Shown: positions 1 through 11,048 of the stretch, piece after piece
Layout of the letters: every line of letters begins with the position of its first letter
How positions within the stretch are numbered: the first letter of the stretch is position 1
Source of the DNA: Glebionis coronaria
Lineage: Eukaryota > Streptophyta > Magnoliopsida > Asterales > Asteraceae
Assembly: GCA_025667525.1 (NCBI GenBank)
Contig: CM046877.1
Span: forward strand, 264,155,706-264,219,705
Reading direction: 5' to 3'
Length of the DNA stretch: 64,000 nucleotides
The notes under the pieces: model-generated
What the model was told of the DNA's origin: nothing
The model's database searches: none
Seen by the model: the letters and a program-made list of their open reading frames with translations, nothing else
Position numbers and translations under genes: made by a program

Positions 1-535
1 CAAAAGAGAAAAAGAAGGAGGAGGAGAAGTTTTAGGTTTTATGTAAAATCCTCTGTAAAGAAAAAATGAGTAGTGTTTTTCCCCTTAACCCCCTTTAGTG
101 AAAATTGAAATGGGCTTGGCCCATTTCTTCCTTGTAGCCGCAGGTAGGGGCCTCACATGGGGTACCCGTACCATTTTTCGTGTCTCGATATTTAGTTACT
201 CGTTCGTTATTATTTGAGTTCGCATTTTATGTGTTCTCGTTAAATAATTACCGTGACCTAATATATTTATTTACGCTCGTAATAAATATATATACGTAAT
301 GAATAATAGTTCGTGATTTAATTACGTTCATGATTTCATGATCGCATGTTCGTGATTAATTATTGTCAAATAATTATTACGTGCTCGTGCGTAGTAAATA
401 CTTATCGTGTTTTAACACGTACGTAATACGTAAAATCCTAACACGTAATCGTAATCATGCTATAATAGGAAAGTTTTAATCTAGTACGTATGATCTTAAG
501 GGTACTATTCATGGTAAAAGCAGGCGGGTTTTACA
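1..535 (-). repeat. Element A 3' LTR, first 535 bp (U3)
   Basis: It matches 8362-8896 nearly base for base. It ends at 535 with GGGTTTTACA, the reverse of the LTR start TGTAAAACCC. It holds a palindromic AAATGGGC/GCCCATTT box at 108-126 and a stretch rich in ACGT cores at about 175-475. The rest of this LTR is left of the window. No gene is present. Confidence 0.9.
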
Positions 536-536
536 A

Positions 537-547
537 CTCTCCCCCCT
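537..547 (-). other. Element A polypurine tract
   Basis: In element sense the run AGGGGGGAGAG lies one base before the 3' LTR start. This is the expected position of the plus-strand primer for reverse transcription. Element E has the same tract with one extra A at 26595-26606. Confidence 0.8.
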
Positions 548-611
548 AAAAAGAATAATTCGTCCCCGAATTATAGATAAAGTAAACTGGAAAAGAAGAA
601 CATACCCGAAT

Positions 612-1340
612 TCAAAATATGAAATGAGGGTAAGAAGCCCGGATAGACTCCTCTGTTTCCCAAGTGGCTTCCCGCTCGGTATGATCCCTCCATAGGATTT
701 TGACGAATGGAATCGTCTTCCTTCTCATGACTCGTTCTTGTCTGTCAAGAACTCGTTCGGGTTCTTCTATGAAAGTGAGATCTTCACGTATCTGTTCCAG
801 TGGATATTGAACCATGTGAAGGGGATGATACTGGTACCCGCTGAGTAAGGACACATGAAACACATTGTGCACATGCGAAAGTTGCGGAGGTAACGCCAAT
901 CGGTAAGATACTTCACCGACTCGTTCAATGATATCAAACGGTCCGATGAAACGAGGACTGAGCTTCCCTTTAATCCCGAAGCGTCTAACACCACGTGCCG
1001 GCGAAACCTTAAGGAAGACGTGATCTCCTACGTTAAAATGTATGTCCCTACAATGCTTATCGGCGTAACTTTTCTGACGTGACCGTGCTTCCTGAATTTT
1101 CTGCTTAGCTACTGCGATCTTTTCATTGGTCATCTCTATGATTTCTGGTCCTTTAAGTGTTCGCTCGCCAACCTGATCCCAACAGATTAGAGCGCAACAC
1201 TTTCTGCCATACAACATCTCGAAAGGAGCACACTTGATACTCGCGTGCCAGCTGTTATTGTATCCAAACTCCACCAAATAGATGTAATCGTCCCAATCAC
1301 CCGTCCATTCCAACGCACATGACCTCAACATATCTTCCAA
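612..1340 (-). pseudogene. Element A integrase C-terminal part and chromodomain-like tail
   Basis: This open stretch of about 240 codons holds the end of the integrase core ([20 protein letters not shown]), then a C-terminal domain with the motif [11 protein letters not shown], then a tail with [16 protein letters not shown] that matches chromodomain tails of Tekay elements as I remember them. In this family the tail is thought to steer integration into heterochromatin. Here the frame is cut from the rest of integrase by TGA at about 1351-1353, where element E has CGA (Arg) directly after the catalytic Glu. The tail itself is intact, unlike in E, where a one-base deletion lies just before it. 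Confidence 0.85.
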
Positions 1341-1994
1341 TGTCTGAATGGTTCACTCCGACTGTCCGTCCGTTTGAGGATGAAAAGCCGTGCTAAGCTT
1401 AAGTTGTGTACCCCAAGCTTTCTGCAGACTCTTCCAAAAGCGCGAAGTGAATCGAGGATCTCTATCTGAGACAATGCTAGATGGTGCACCGTGGAGTCTC
1501 ATGATCTCTCTTCTTTACGTATCAGCGAGTTTACTTACCGGATCTTCCTTGCGGATCAGAAAGAAATGAGCTGATTTGGTAAGTCGATCTATGATAACCG
1601 AAATTGCATCGTGGTTCCTCTTGGTAGGCGGAAGACCAGTAACAAAATCCATGGGGATTTTGTCCCACTTCCACTCTGGAATATCTAATGGTTGAAGGAG
1701 ACCGCCAGATCGCTGATGCTCGATCTTAACCTGCTGGCAGGTAAGACATTTAGAGACGTAAGTGGCCACATCCTGTTTCATACCACTCCACCAAAAGTAC
1801 TGCTTGATGTCATGGTACATCTTAGTCGAACCAGGATGTATAGAGAATGGGGAGCTATGAGCTTCAGCTAACAAGGCTTCCCGGAGTTCTTGGTTATCAG
1901 GAACACAAAGTCTCGTGCCCTGCCATACGATACCATCTGCATCTACTCTGAATTCTGTCTGTTTCTCCAAATTCTGTACTATCTCCCAGATTTC
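1341..1994 (-). pseudogene. Element A integrase zinc domain and catalytic core, with stops
   Basis: Integrase inserts the DNA copy into the host genome. The HHCC zinc domain ([20 protein letters not shown], then SKCLTCQQ) is complete here, and the first core Asp is in MDFVTGLPP. The frame is broken by TAA near 1515-1517, where E has a Tyr codon after KLADT, by the TGA near 1351, and by TAA at about 1995-1997, where E has Gly in the linker after RNase H. It aligns with 25140-25800 of element E throughout. Confidence 0.85.
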
Positions 1995-2577
1995 TTAGTC
2001 ATCCTTCTGAACTTCCTTGATCTTAGAGAGTAGCTCGGGTTCTACTCTATGATTAGCCCAGTAACCGTGTTGTCCACGTACCATGATCTCGATGTCAAGT
2101 CGCTCCAAGTCTCTTATGATTTCCTCTTCGATTTTAATACCGTTGATCATTCCGGACTTCCTGCTAAGAGCATCTGCTACTACATTTGCCTTTCCGGGAT
2201 GATACTGTAGATTAATGTCATAATCCTTCAACAGCTCTAACCATCTCCTCTGCCTCATGTTCAATTCACGTTGAGTGAAGATATACTTCAAGCTCTTGTG
2301 GTCCGTGAAAATGTCACATGATTCTCCATATAAGTAGTGCCTCCATATCTTCAATGCAAACACGACTGCAGCAAGTTCTAAGTCATGCGTGGGGTAATTT
2401 TCTTCATAAGGCTTAAGCTGACGTGAAGCGCACGCGATCACTTTCCCATGTTGCATGAAAACACAGCCAAGTCCCTTCCCCGATGCATCGTTGTAGATTT
2501 GAAATCCACCCGTACCAGATGGGAGAGTAAGAATAGGTGCAGATACTAGCTTCTGCTTCAGGTATTCAAAGCTCTTC
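1995..2577 (-). pseudogene. Element A RNase H domain
   Basis: RNase H degrades the RNA strand of the RNA:DNA hybrid during reverse transcription. The motifs [28 protein letters not shown] and [11 protein letters not shown] are present in order and in one frame. The stretch starts directly after a TGA at 2578-2580, which replaces a CGA (Arg) codon after the WTEE motif, so it cannot be read from gag without readthrough. Confidence 0.85.
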
Positions 2578-4109
2578 TCTCATTCTTCAGTCCAGACGAA
2601 TTTCTCCCCTTTCCGCATCAGTTTGGTCAATGGTAGTGCTAAGCGGGAAAAGTTCTCCACGAACCTACGGTAATAGCCAGCTAACCTCAAGAAACTACAG
2701 ACTTCCGTCGCTGATTTCGGCCTTGGCCACTTAGTAATGGCCTCAACCTTCGCTGGATCCATAGTGTTTCCTTCTGCTGATACAATGTGACCTAAGAATG
2801 CCATCTTGTCTAACCAGAACTCACACTTGGAGAATTTAGCATACAGCTGCTTCTGGCGAAGAATCTGTAGTATTGAACGAAGATGGTCTTCGTGTTCCTC
2901 CTTGGACTTTGAGAAAATCAGGATTTCATCGATGAAGACAATGACGAACTTGTCCAGAAATTCTTGGAAGATTTTGTTCATCAAGTCCATGAACACTGCT
3001 GGAGCATTTGTCAGGCCAAATGGCATAACTACAAACTTGTAGTGGCCATAACGGGTACGAAAGGCAATCTTAGCGATGTCCTTCTCCTTGACCCGTAGCT
3101 GATGATAGCCTGACCTAAGATCAATCTTGGAGAAGTGTTTGGCCCCTTGGAGTTGGTCAAACAGATCGTCAATACGTGGCAGTGGATATCTATTCCGGAT
3201 AGTAATCTTGTTGAGCTCGCGATAGTCTATGCAAAGACGCATACTACCGTCCTTCTTCTTAACAAACAAGACCGGTGCGCCCCATGGAGATGCGCTCGGT
3301 CGAATGAAACCTCGTTCAAGAAGTTCTTGCAGTTGATCCTTCAGCTCCTTCAGCTCTATGGGAGCCATGCGATAAGGAGCCTTGGAGATTGGTTCAGCTC
3401 CTGGAATAAGCTCGATACTGAATTCCACTTCTCGTGCAGGTGGTATGCCCGGAAGTTCTGCTGGAAAAACATCTTGGAATTCCGACACTATAGGTTGATC
3501 CTGAATTGATGGGGATTCAGCATCCATGTCGTGAACCGTAGCTAGATAACCCTCGCAGCCATGTGACAGTAGTGCACGCGCTTGCAGGGTAGATATGACT
3601 TGTACAGACCGTCCGGGTATGAACTCGTTATGAATGTACTCTGGTGCATTAACATCACCGAAGATAACTCGATATGAATGGCAATCTATGATAGCACGAT
3701 GCTTGGATAGCCAATCCATGCCCAAAATCATGTCGAAGTCATTCATGTCCAGTGGAAGTGCGTCAACAGGTCGAACCTTATCGTCAAATTCTAGGGGAAG
3801 ACTCTTGTATACATGAGTGATTAATACAGAGTCCCTCAAAGGCGTGGAAATAGTAAGCCTATTTTCTAGTGGCATGGGGAGCATCCTAATGTTCTTAGCA
3901 TAAGCAGTAGAAATAACCAAGTGAGTAGCACCCGTATCGAAAAGAACACATGCAGCTTGACCATACATATACAAGATTCCAGTGATGGTACCTGTAGACT
4001 TGTTGGCCTGGTCTCGAGATGTCGTGTAGACACGCTCGGTAGTAGGAGGCGGCTTGGTATCAGCATGTCCTGATGTACCCTCCATCTCGCCCTTATGGAA
4101 ATCCTTCAT
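2578..4109 (-). pseudogene. Element A protease and reverse transcriptase
   Basis: One open frame of about 509 codons covers protease ([12 protein letters not shown], the DTGA active-site motif) and reverse transcriptase ([24 protein letters not shown]). The polymerase active-site box, FIDD in element E and in B, reads FIDE here at 2935-2946, so the second catalytic Asp is lost. Element E has about 518 codons over the same region with FIDD. The TGA at 2578-2580 ends the frame before RNase H. Confidence 0.9.
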
Positions 4110-5414
4110 GATATGGCCAGGAAGACCACACTTGAAGCACGCGTCAGTATTACGGCGACATGGCCCTGGGTGCCTACGGTGGCAAGTAGAGCAAAGAGGA
4201 TGAGTAAATCCTCCAGCAGGTGCTCTGGCTGGCTAGAAACGTGATAAAACATTTTACATAAGACATGATAATTGGGTACAAAGGACAATGCAGATAATCG
4301 TAAGATTGAATACCAGTGGTAGCTGGACGGCTAGGCTGTGAACCTCTCTGGTTCTGGTCCCTACCGTTTCCATGGTTCCTGGTAGAAGTTTTGCTAAGTG
4401 TCAGAATATAAGTTATAACATGGAATCGTAATGAAATGCGTAAGTATTTGGACCTGCTGCTGTTGGAGTGTCCAGCGTTGTTACGGTAATTATCATTACC
4501 GCCACGCCTATCCGTAGCAGAACGGTGGTTAGTCTGACTGTTTCCCTTGGGGTGATGAGGCTGCTGCTGAGTAGCCAGCTGAGACCGGTCCCCAGATTTC
4601 TGCCTGGAAGATACATTTAAAGAGATGAATAATTGACATATATGGAAAGTATACGGATTGATCACCGCTTGAATACGGATGTTTACCTCTTGTCGGGTCT
4701 CTCAGCTTCCCCAAACTCATCTCACTCTTGCAGCATCTCCAACTTACGTGCTGCATCGGCCACTTGTGCTAAAGTGTTGAACGTAGCACACACCAGATTG
4801 TTTGCGACCGATGTGCGAAGAGCCCACCTAAAGTGGTGTGCCTGCTCTTCAGGAGTACCTGTTGTCACACCAAGGAACCCAGCTAAGCAAAGAAAGCGCT
4901 ACATAAACTCGTTGCTATTCTCCCCAGCTCTCTGTCGGATCCCATGGTACTCTCTCTTGAGCTTGTCCTGCTCAGCCTTGGGAAAGAACTGCTCCATCAC
5001 CCTGTCCTTGAACTGAGCCCAAGTCAAACCAGCAACCCACTCGTCACCACCCTCAAACTACATCAATGCTAACCACCAATTTAGCACATATCCTTCGAAC
5101 CGATAGCATGCCAACCTCGCCTTGTATGCGGGGTCACAACCCATAGCATTGAAAATCTTTTCGATGTGAGCCAACCAGCTCTCAGCATCACTGGGGCTAT
5201 CTATCTTCTCAAAAGCTCGAGGGCGGAGCTTGTTGAATCTCTCCAACCATAATGCTAATGTCACTAGAGGAGGAGGAGGAGGTGCCTGATTATGCTACTG
5301 ATTGTTGGCAGCTTGAACTTCAGCCCTGATGTCATTCCTCAGTGGAGGAAGCAAAGCTTGCATAGCAGCTTGAATTGCAGCATTGAGCTGTTCCTGTTCG
5401 CGTGTGAGAACCAT
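4091..5414 (-). pseudogene. Element A gag with nucleocapsid fingers, stops and introns
   Basis: Gag is the structural protein of the retrotransposon particle. ATG is at 5412-5414 (MVLTREQEQ). The capsid region carries [13 protein letters not shown] and [19 protein letters not shown]-to-TAG stops lie at 5292-5294 and 5055-5057, with more downstream. A finger of the CX2CX3HX3C kind precedes a CCHC knuckle ([13 protein letters not shown]), whose last Cys is Phe here. Intron 1 (83 bp, 4604-4686) keeps GT and AG; the third intron has lost its AG acceptor (AC in this copy). Element E has the same plan with far fewer lesions. Confidence 0.85.
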
Positions 5415-5862
5415 CTCACAGTATAACATAAAACATATGATTAAACAGATCAAAACATAAAATATATACATGAAAAAAAATTTATACCAAAATTTCAAGA
5501 GAAAAATTTTATGCAAGAAAATTTTGTGTATGAATGCATGATGCAGTTTTATGAAAACTATTGTATGCTCGAGAGTGAACGCCTGTGGTCAGTTCACCCA
5601 AAACAAAAGACATGGTGAGGGGACGCCTATGGGTCGGTCCCAAATTTAAAAGTTTCGATAAAACACATGCGACTAAATAGGGCCAGTCCTGTACCAACCA
5701 TTACTTAGTCAAAAATCTACGACAATGACATATATATGTATGCTTAAAATGATGAATGCATGAAAACAACTGTCAGTTCTAGGAAGACCGTAGTGACTAC
5801 CCACTAATCACATGTCATATTTGAGAGCCTACAGGTCGAAGCCTTGGCTCTGACACCATAAT
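5415..5862 (-). other. Element A leader with primer-binding site
   Basis: The untranslated leader lies between LTR and gag. The PBS at 5849-5860 reads TGGTGTCAGAGC, one base from the initiator-Met match TGGTATCAGAGC, and lies two bases after the LTR end. About 250 bp downstream come two short hairpins, GGGAC/GTCCC and GTGAAC/GTTCAC, at about 5574-5642, which are also found in B and E. No coding sequence is seen. Confidence 0.8.
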
Positions 5863-8800
5863 TGTAACACCCCATTTTGATAATGGAAATGTCACATGCA
5901 ATTATGACGTGTCATCAAAGCATACAAGGAAAAATGTCTAAACATTACTTGACCATAAAAGGAAAATACCGAAATCAAACATCGCTAGTCCAAAAGTAAA
6001 GCTCATCACACACAAACATAAGTATAGTAAAGGAAAGGACTAAACAATGGCCATAGCAATGTATCATAAGAAAGGAAATGCATAAAGTAAAGAAAGGCTA
6101 GAAAGCTTCCAGTCCATATGCACGTACTCTTAAAGTCTACGAGCTTCCCTGAGTACCTACCGTTTTGGGAACATAGAAAAGGAAAACGGTTGAGCAATAC
6201 GCTCAGTGCATGGATGTACTATAAAGCATGAATAGGATAAGCATATAACATATAACAGCGGAAGAAACTAAGTCCCGAGTAACCTGGTTAAGTCTTGATA
6301 AAACTGATTTTATAGTTTGAAAATCCTTATGTTTATCTTGTAAAAACAGTTTATCATATTTTACCATTAGCCAATATAGGTCATGAAAATCCACCGTGCA
6401 TGAATACTTGGAGGGGTGACCTCATCATGCAAATTAGAGGGACTGCCTCTAATTTAATATACTGGTTTTTGGGTAGGAGGGATCAGCTCCTTGTGAAGGA
6501 TGCAAGGCACACACCACATTCACCATGAAATCCTGACTGACAACATGTAACTAGGATGCACCCATACGCCCCACATGATAAATATAATAATATGGCCAAA
6601 AGCTAAAGGGACGCCAGGAGCAATCACTCCGCCGTGGTGAAGTCATAACCTCAGTGCCTCTAATGTTATGGTTATGGTACCTCCATAACTAGGTGAAAAT
6701 GGTCATGCATGTATATGGCTATAGGTATTCTTAAATTAAACATAAGCAAATCAAACACATAACTTATACTACGGTAAAACATTTGGCTGCATACGGGGAA
6801 TCCTAATAAGGAAAGAATGTCCATACTAAAAGGACGGGAATCCGTACCTTATGTCCATTGAACGAAGAAGATGAACTGAGAGGAATCCTACTTCTGTATC
6901 ACTAATGCTACATAAATACATACATGAATAAGTATCTGCTTACTTAATACGTAACTGATTTTATGTCATGCCTTAGCTTATTTTATAAGTTCTTATCATG
7001 ATTTACTGTTTTAAGCCTTAAACTGTGTTTATCTTATATTCTGCTTACTCTGATTAAGTATTTCTGGTATTTCATGTATTATTACACTTACTTGTAATAG
7101 TAAGTAACTTTCCAAAAATAGCAGGTTTCCTAAAATAGAAAGTTTCCAAAAATAGAAAGTTTCCAAAAATAGAAAGTTACCAAAAATAGAAAGTTTCCAA
7201 AAATAGAAAGTTACGAAAAATAGAAAGTTTCCAAAAATAGAAAGTTTCCAAAAATAGAAAGTTTCCAAAATAGAAAGTTTCCAAAAATAGAAAGGTTACA
7301 AAAATAGAATTACTGCTTAAAATAGATAAGTTTTTAAAAATAAAAAGTTTCCATAAATAGATTTGCTGCCTTAACTAAATAAGTTTCCATAAATAGATTA
7401 GCTGCCTGAAATAAATAAGTTTCTAAAAATAGAACGTTTCCATAAATAGATTAGCTGCCTTATTTAATTAAGTTTCTAAAAATAGAAAGTTTCCATAATT
7501 AGAAATAAGTTGGTTAAATAAGCTAAGTATATAAGCCTAAGTGTTTTCATGATTATTTTCTAAGTCATATGATATAATGTATAGTTTAATAATTATTTCA
7601 TGTAATTAAAATAAACTATAGGTTAAAATATTTAATTAAAGTATAACATGTTTTTAATTAAATAAAGTTAAATACTTAGGTTAAAACATGTATTATTATT
7701 TATTAATAATATAACCTAAGTCATGTAAATTAATTAATTATAACCATAATTTTTAAATAATTAATTAATTATAAGTCTAAAATATGAAAAATACTTAGGT
7801 TAATAATTTCATGATTTTAATAATTAAAATAACCTAAGTCATGTTATTAAATTAATCATGTCATGTTATTAATTTAATTTTAACATAAGATCATAAAAAT
7901 AAAAAATCTAAACATACACCATGAACCGGATCTTGACTAAGAACTATGAACCGGACATGAAATCGACACCATACCCCGAACCAAATCGGGGTTACCCTTG
8001 TCTTGATGCTGCCGTGGGACCCACACCAACCAACCGGGACCATATGGTCTCGGTGGTGGTCAAATGGCCAAACCGAGACCCTCTCGGGTTCGGTTTAGGC
8101 GCGGCCAAGAACAAACACCCCTTAAGCAACCCTTTTGATTTATTCCAAACCCAAATTCATGTTAGATCTATGATTTAATTAGGTTTTATAAAAAAACATA
8201 ACATGTTCTTAATTATTTAAAAGATTAAATTGAAAGAAAAAGGGTTAAAGGATTTACCGAATGCGTGGATCTAAAGAACGATGAACAAACACGAACACTA
8301 GCAATAATTCCAAGATCAAAGATCAACAAACACCCCTTTTTGGTGTGTTGAAGGTGGCGGCCAAAAGAGAAAAAGAAGGAGGAGGAGAAGTTTTAGGTTT
8401 TCTGTAAAATCCTCTGTAAAGAAAAAATGAGTAGTGTTTTTCCCCTTAACCCCCTTTAGTGAAAATTGAAATGAGCTTGGCCCATTTCTTCCTTGTAGCC
8501 GCGGGTAGGGGCCCCACATGGCGTACCCGTACCGTTTTCCGTGTCTCGATGTTTAGTTACTCGTTCGTGATTATTTGTGTTCGCGTTTTATGTGTTCTCG
8601 TTAAATAATTACCGTGACCTAATATATTTGTTTATGCTCGTAATAAATATATATACGTAATTAATAATAGTTCGTGATTTAATTACGTTCATGATTTCAT
8701 GATCGCATGTTCGTGATTAATTATTGTCAAATAATTATTACGTGCTCGTGCATAGTAAATACTTATCGTGTTTTAACACGTACGTAATACGTAAAATCCT

Positions 8801-8896
8801 AACACGTAATTGTAATCATGCTATAATAGGAAAGTTTTAATCTAGTACGTACGATCTTAAGGGTACTATTCATGGTAAAAGCATGCGGGTTTTACA
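5863..8896 (-). repeat. Element A 5' LTR, 3034 bp
   Basis: It is bounded by TGTAAAACCC at its sense start (8896) and GGTGTTACA at its end (5863), next to a PBS. It aligns along its whole length with the LTRs of E and F. It contains a 17 bp tandem array (7109-7312), a GGGCCAAG-type palindrome near 8469-8487 (one arm mutated here) and an ACGT-rich U3 segment near 8540-8830. Short frames inside it (63-85 codons) are described under findings; none is supported as a protein gene. Confidence 0.92.
7109..7312 (-). repeat. 17 bp tandem array in element A LTR, about 12 units
   Basis: Units of the form CTATTTTTGGAAACTTT in element sense follow head to tail, with single-base variants. Because 17 is not a multiple of three, one array reads as the same peptide words (FYFWKLS, IFGNFLF) in turn, a false coding look. 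Counted by eye, copies differ between LTRs: 12 here, 9 and 10 in E, 11 in F. Confidence 0.9.
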
Positions 8897-9660
8897 ATAC
8901 CACTCCACCAAAAGTGTTGATTAATGTCGTAGTACATCTTGGTAGAACCAGGATGTATGGTAAATGGAGAGCTATGAGCTTCAATCAGCATAGCTTCCCT
9001 GAGTGTAGAGTCATCAGGAACCACTAGTCTAGTGCCGTGCCATAAGATACCATTGTTGTCAACACGAAACTCCGTCTGCTGATCAAGGTTTTGAATGATA
9101 GCCCAAATCTCACCATCGTCCTTCTAAGCTTCCTTGATCCTAGAATGTAAGTCTGGTTCCAATCTAAGATTATCCCAGTAACCGTGCTGTCCTCGTACAT
9201 AAAACTCAATATCAGTCATCTCTAGGTCACGGATGATCTCCTTTGCAATCCAGATGCCAGCAAGCATACTCGACCTTCTGCTTAGAGCATCTGCCACCAC
9301 ATTCGCCTTACCAGGATGGTACTGAATGTTGGTACCGTAGTCTTTCAATAGCTCTAACCATCTCCTCTGTCTCATGTTCAGTTCCTTCTGGGTGAAGATG
9401 TACTTGAGACTCTTGTAGTCAGTGAATATGTCACATGGTTCACCATACAAATAATGCCTCTAGATCTTTAACGCGAAAAAAACTACTGCAAGTTCTAAAT
9501 CATGAGTATGATAGTTTTCTTCACAAGGTTTCAACTGCCGTGATGCGTATGCAATAATCTTTCAATGTTCCATGAGAACGCAGCCTAAACCCTTTCCTGA
9601 AGCGTAACTATAGATCTGAAATCCACCTGAACCAGATGCGAGAGTAAGAATAGGTGCAGC
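8897..9660 (-). pseudogene. Element B RNase H and start of integrase
   Basis: In sense order: RNase H motifs ([28 protein letters not shown]), a linker, then integrase zinc-domain residues (EAHSSPFTIHPGSTKMY, FWWSG) where the sequence stops at the edge of element A. Several stops and shifts separate the pieces (open parts at 9124-9450 and 9024-9209). The conserved Asp-His pair of the TDHKS motif reads TDYKS here. It is a broken copy of the same region as 24600-25370 in E. Confidence 0.8.
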
Positions 9661-11048
9661 CACTAACTTCTGCTTGCTTAAGATCTTCAAAGCTCTTCTC
9701 TCGTTCTTCCGTCCAGACTAATTTCTCTCTTTTCCTCATCAGCTTAGTCAAAGGTAAGGCTAACCGTGAAAAGTTCTCAACAAACCTACGGTAGTAACCA
9801 GCTAAACCCAGAAAACTTCTGACCTCAGTTGCAGATGTAGGTCTCGGCCATTTGGTGATAGCTTCAACCTTTGCAAGATCCATGGTGATCCCCTCTGCAG
9901 ATACAATATGGCCCAGAAATGCCACCTTGCTTAACCATAACTCACACTTGGAGAACTTGGCATACAGCTGCTTCTAACGAAGAATCTGTAAGACTGTATG
10001 AAGGTGTTCCTCATGTTCCTCCTTGGATTTGGATAAAATCAGGATGTCATCAATGAACACGATAACGAACTTGTCCAGAAACTCATGGAAGATACGGTTC
10101 ATCAAATCCATGAAGACTACTGGAGCATTCGTGAGTCCGAATGGCAAAGGATAACGATTCAGATCGATCTTTAAGAAATACTTGGCCCCCTGAAGTTGGT
10201 CGAAAAGGTCGTCAATTCCCAGCAAAGGATAACGATTCCTGATCGTGATCTTGTTCAGCTCACGATAGTCTATACACAAACACATGCTGTCGTCTTTCTT
10301 CTGCATAAACAGTACTGGTGCACCCCATAGCGATGCACTAGGACGGATGAAACCTCGTTCCAGAAGTTCCTGCAGATGATCATTTAGTTCCTTAAACTCT
10401 ATAGGAGCCATGCGATAAGGAGCCTTGCAAATTGGCTCTGTACCTAGAATGATCTCAATTTCAACCTCGACTTTACAAACAGGTGGTATGCCCAGAAGGT
10501 CATCAGGAAAAAACGTCAGGAAATTATGACACAATAGGCTGACCTTGGATCGATGGAGATTCGGCAGTAGCATCATGAATATTGGTATGAAGCCCTGACA
10601 ACCGTGTGATAGTAGTGGACGCGCCTCCATGGATGAAATATTTTGTACAGACCTCCCTAGCAGAAAACCATGGTGTATGTAATCTGGGGATTTAACATCA
10701 CCGAAGATGACCCGATAAGTGTGGTAGTCAATTGTAGCCTGGTGTTTGAATAACCAGTCCATGCCCAAAATCAAGTCAAAATCGCACATGTCCAAAGGAA
10801 GTGCGTCAACTCTGCGGATCTTATGATTAAATTTTAGGGGAAGATCTTTGTACACCTGAGTGATTCGTACAGAGTACCGAAGTGTCGTGGAAATGCAAAA
10901 GGCATTATCTAATGGCATAGGGGAAATCCTAACACGTACAACAAAAGTAGTGGATATGACTGAATGAGTCGCTCTAGTATCAAATAGAACACATGCTGCC
11001 AAACCATCCATAAAGAGATTTCCGGTGATGGTAGCTGAAGTCTTGTTC
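9661..11048 (-). pseudogene. Element B protease and reverse transcriptase, internally deleted
   Basis: Open parts at 9974-11011 and 9608-9925. The protease motif is DTRATHS, with Arg in place of the Gly that follows the catalytic Asp-Thr. Reverse transcriptase keeps [12 protein letters not shown] and FIDD, but about 30 residues between KIDL and PFGLTNAP are missing. At the deletion point (10144-10160) lies a 17 bp copy of sequence found again at 10222-10238, so the change looks like a template switch. It is homologous to 23100-24590 of E. Confidence 0.85.

Larger units (their letters stand above)
1..8896 (-). mobile_element. Element A: Tekay-type Ty3/gypsy retrotransposon, 3' LTR cut by window edge
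   Basis: The element reads right to left: 5' LTR 5863-8896, PBS at 5849-5860, gag, protease, reverse transcriptase, RNase H, integrase, a chromodomain-like tail, a polypurine tract and the start of the 3' LTR at 1-535. The LTR begins TGTAAAACCC and ends GGTGTTACA in element sense. Gene order with integrase last and a tail ending in a chromodomain marks a chromovirus; ~3 kb LTRs and an initiator-Met PBS fit the Tekay/Del clade. Its right edge interrupts the integrase zinc domain of element B after a WWSG motif, with ATACC at 8897-8901 as the candidate target duplication; the left copy is outside the window. Gag and pol hold many nonsense codons, so this copy cannot act alone. Confidence 0.9.

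Noticed and set aside
5843..5860. tRNA gene remnants at PBS sites (also 21283, 40055, 51555)
   Set aside because: Only the 12-18 bases complementary to a tRNA 3' end are present; no cloverleaf.
7029..7268. Frames rich in FYFWKLS / IFGNFLF, seen in A, E and F LTRs
   Set aside because: They are translations of a 17 bp tandem repeat and appear in any frame.
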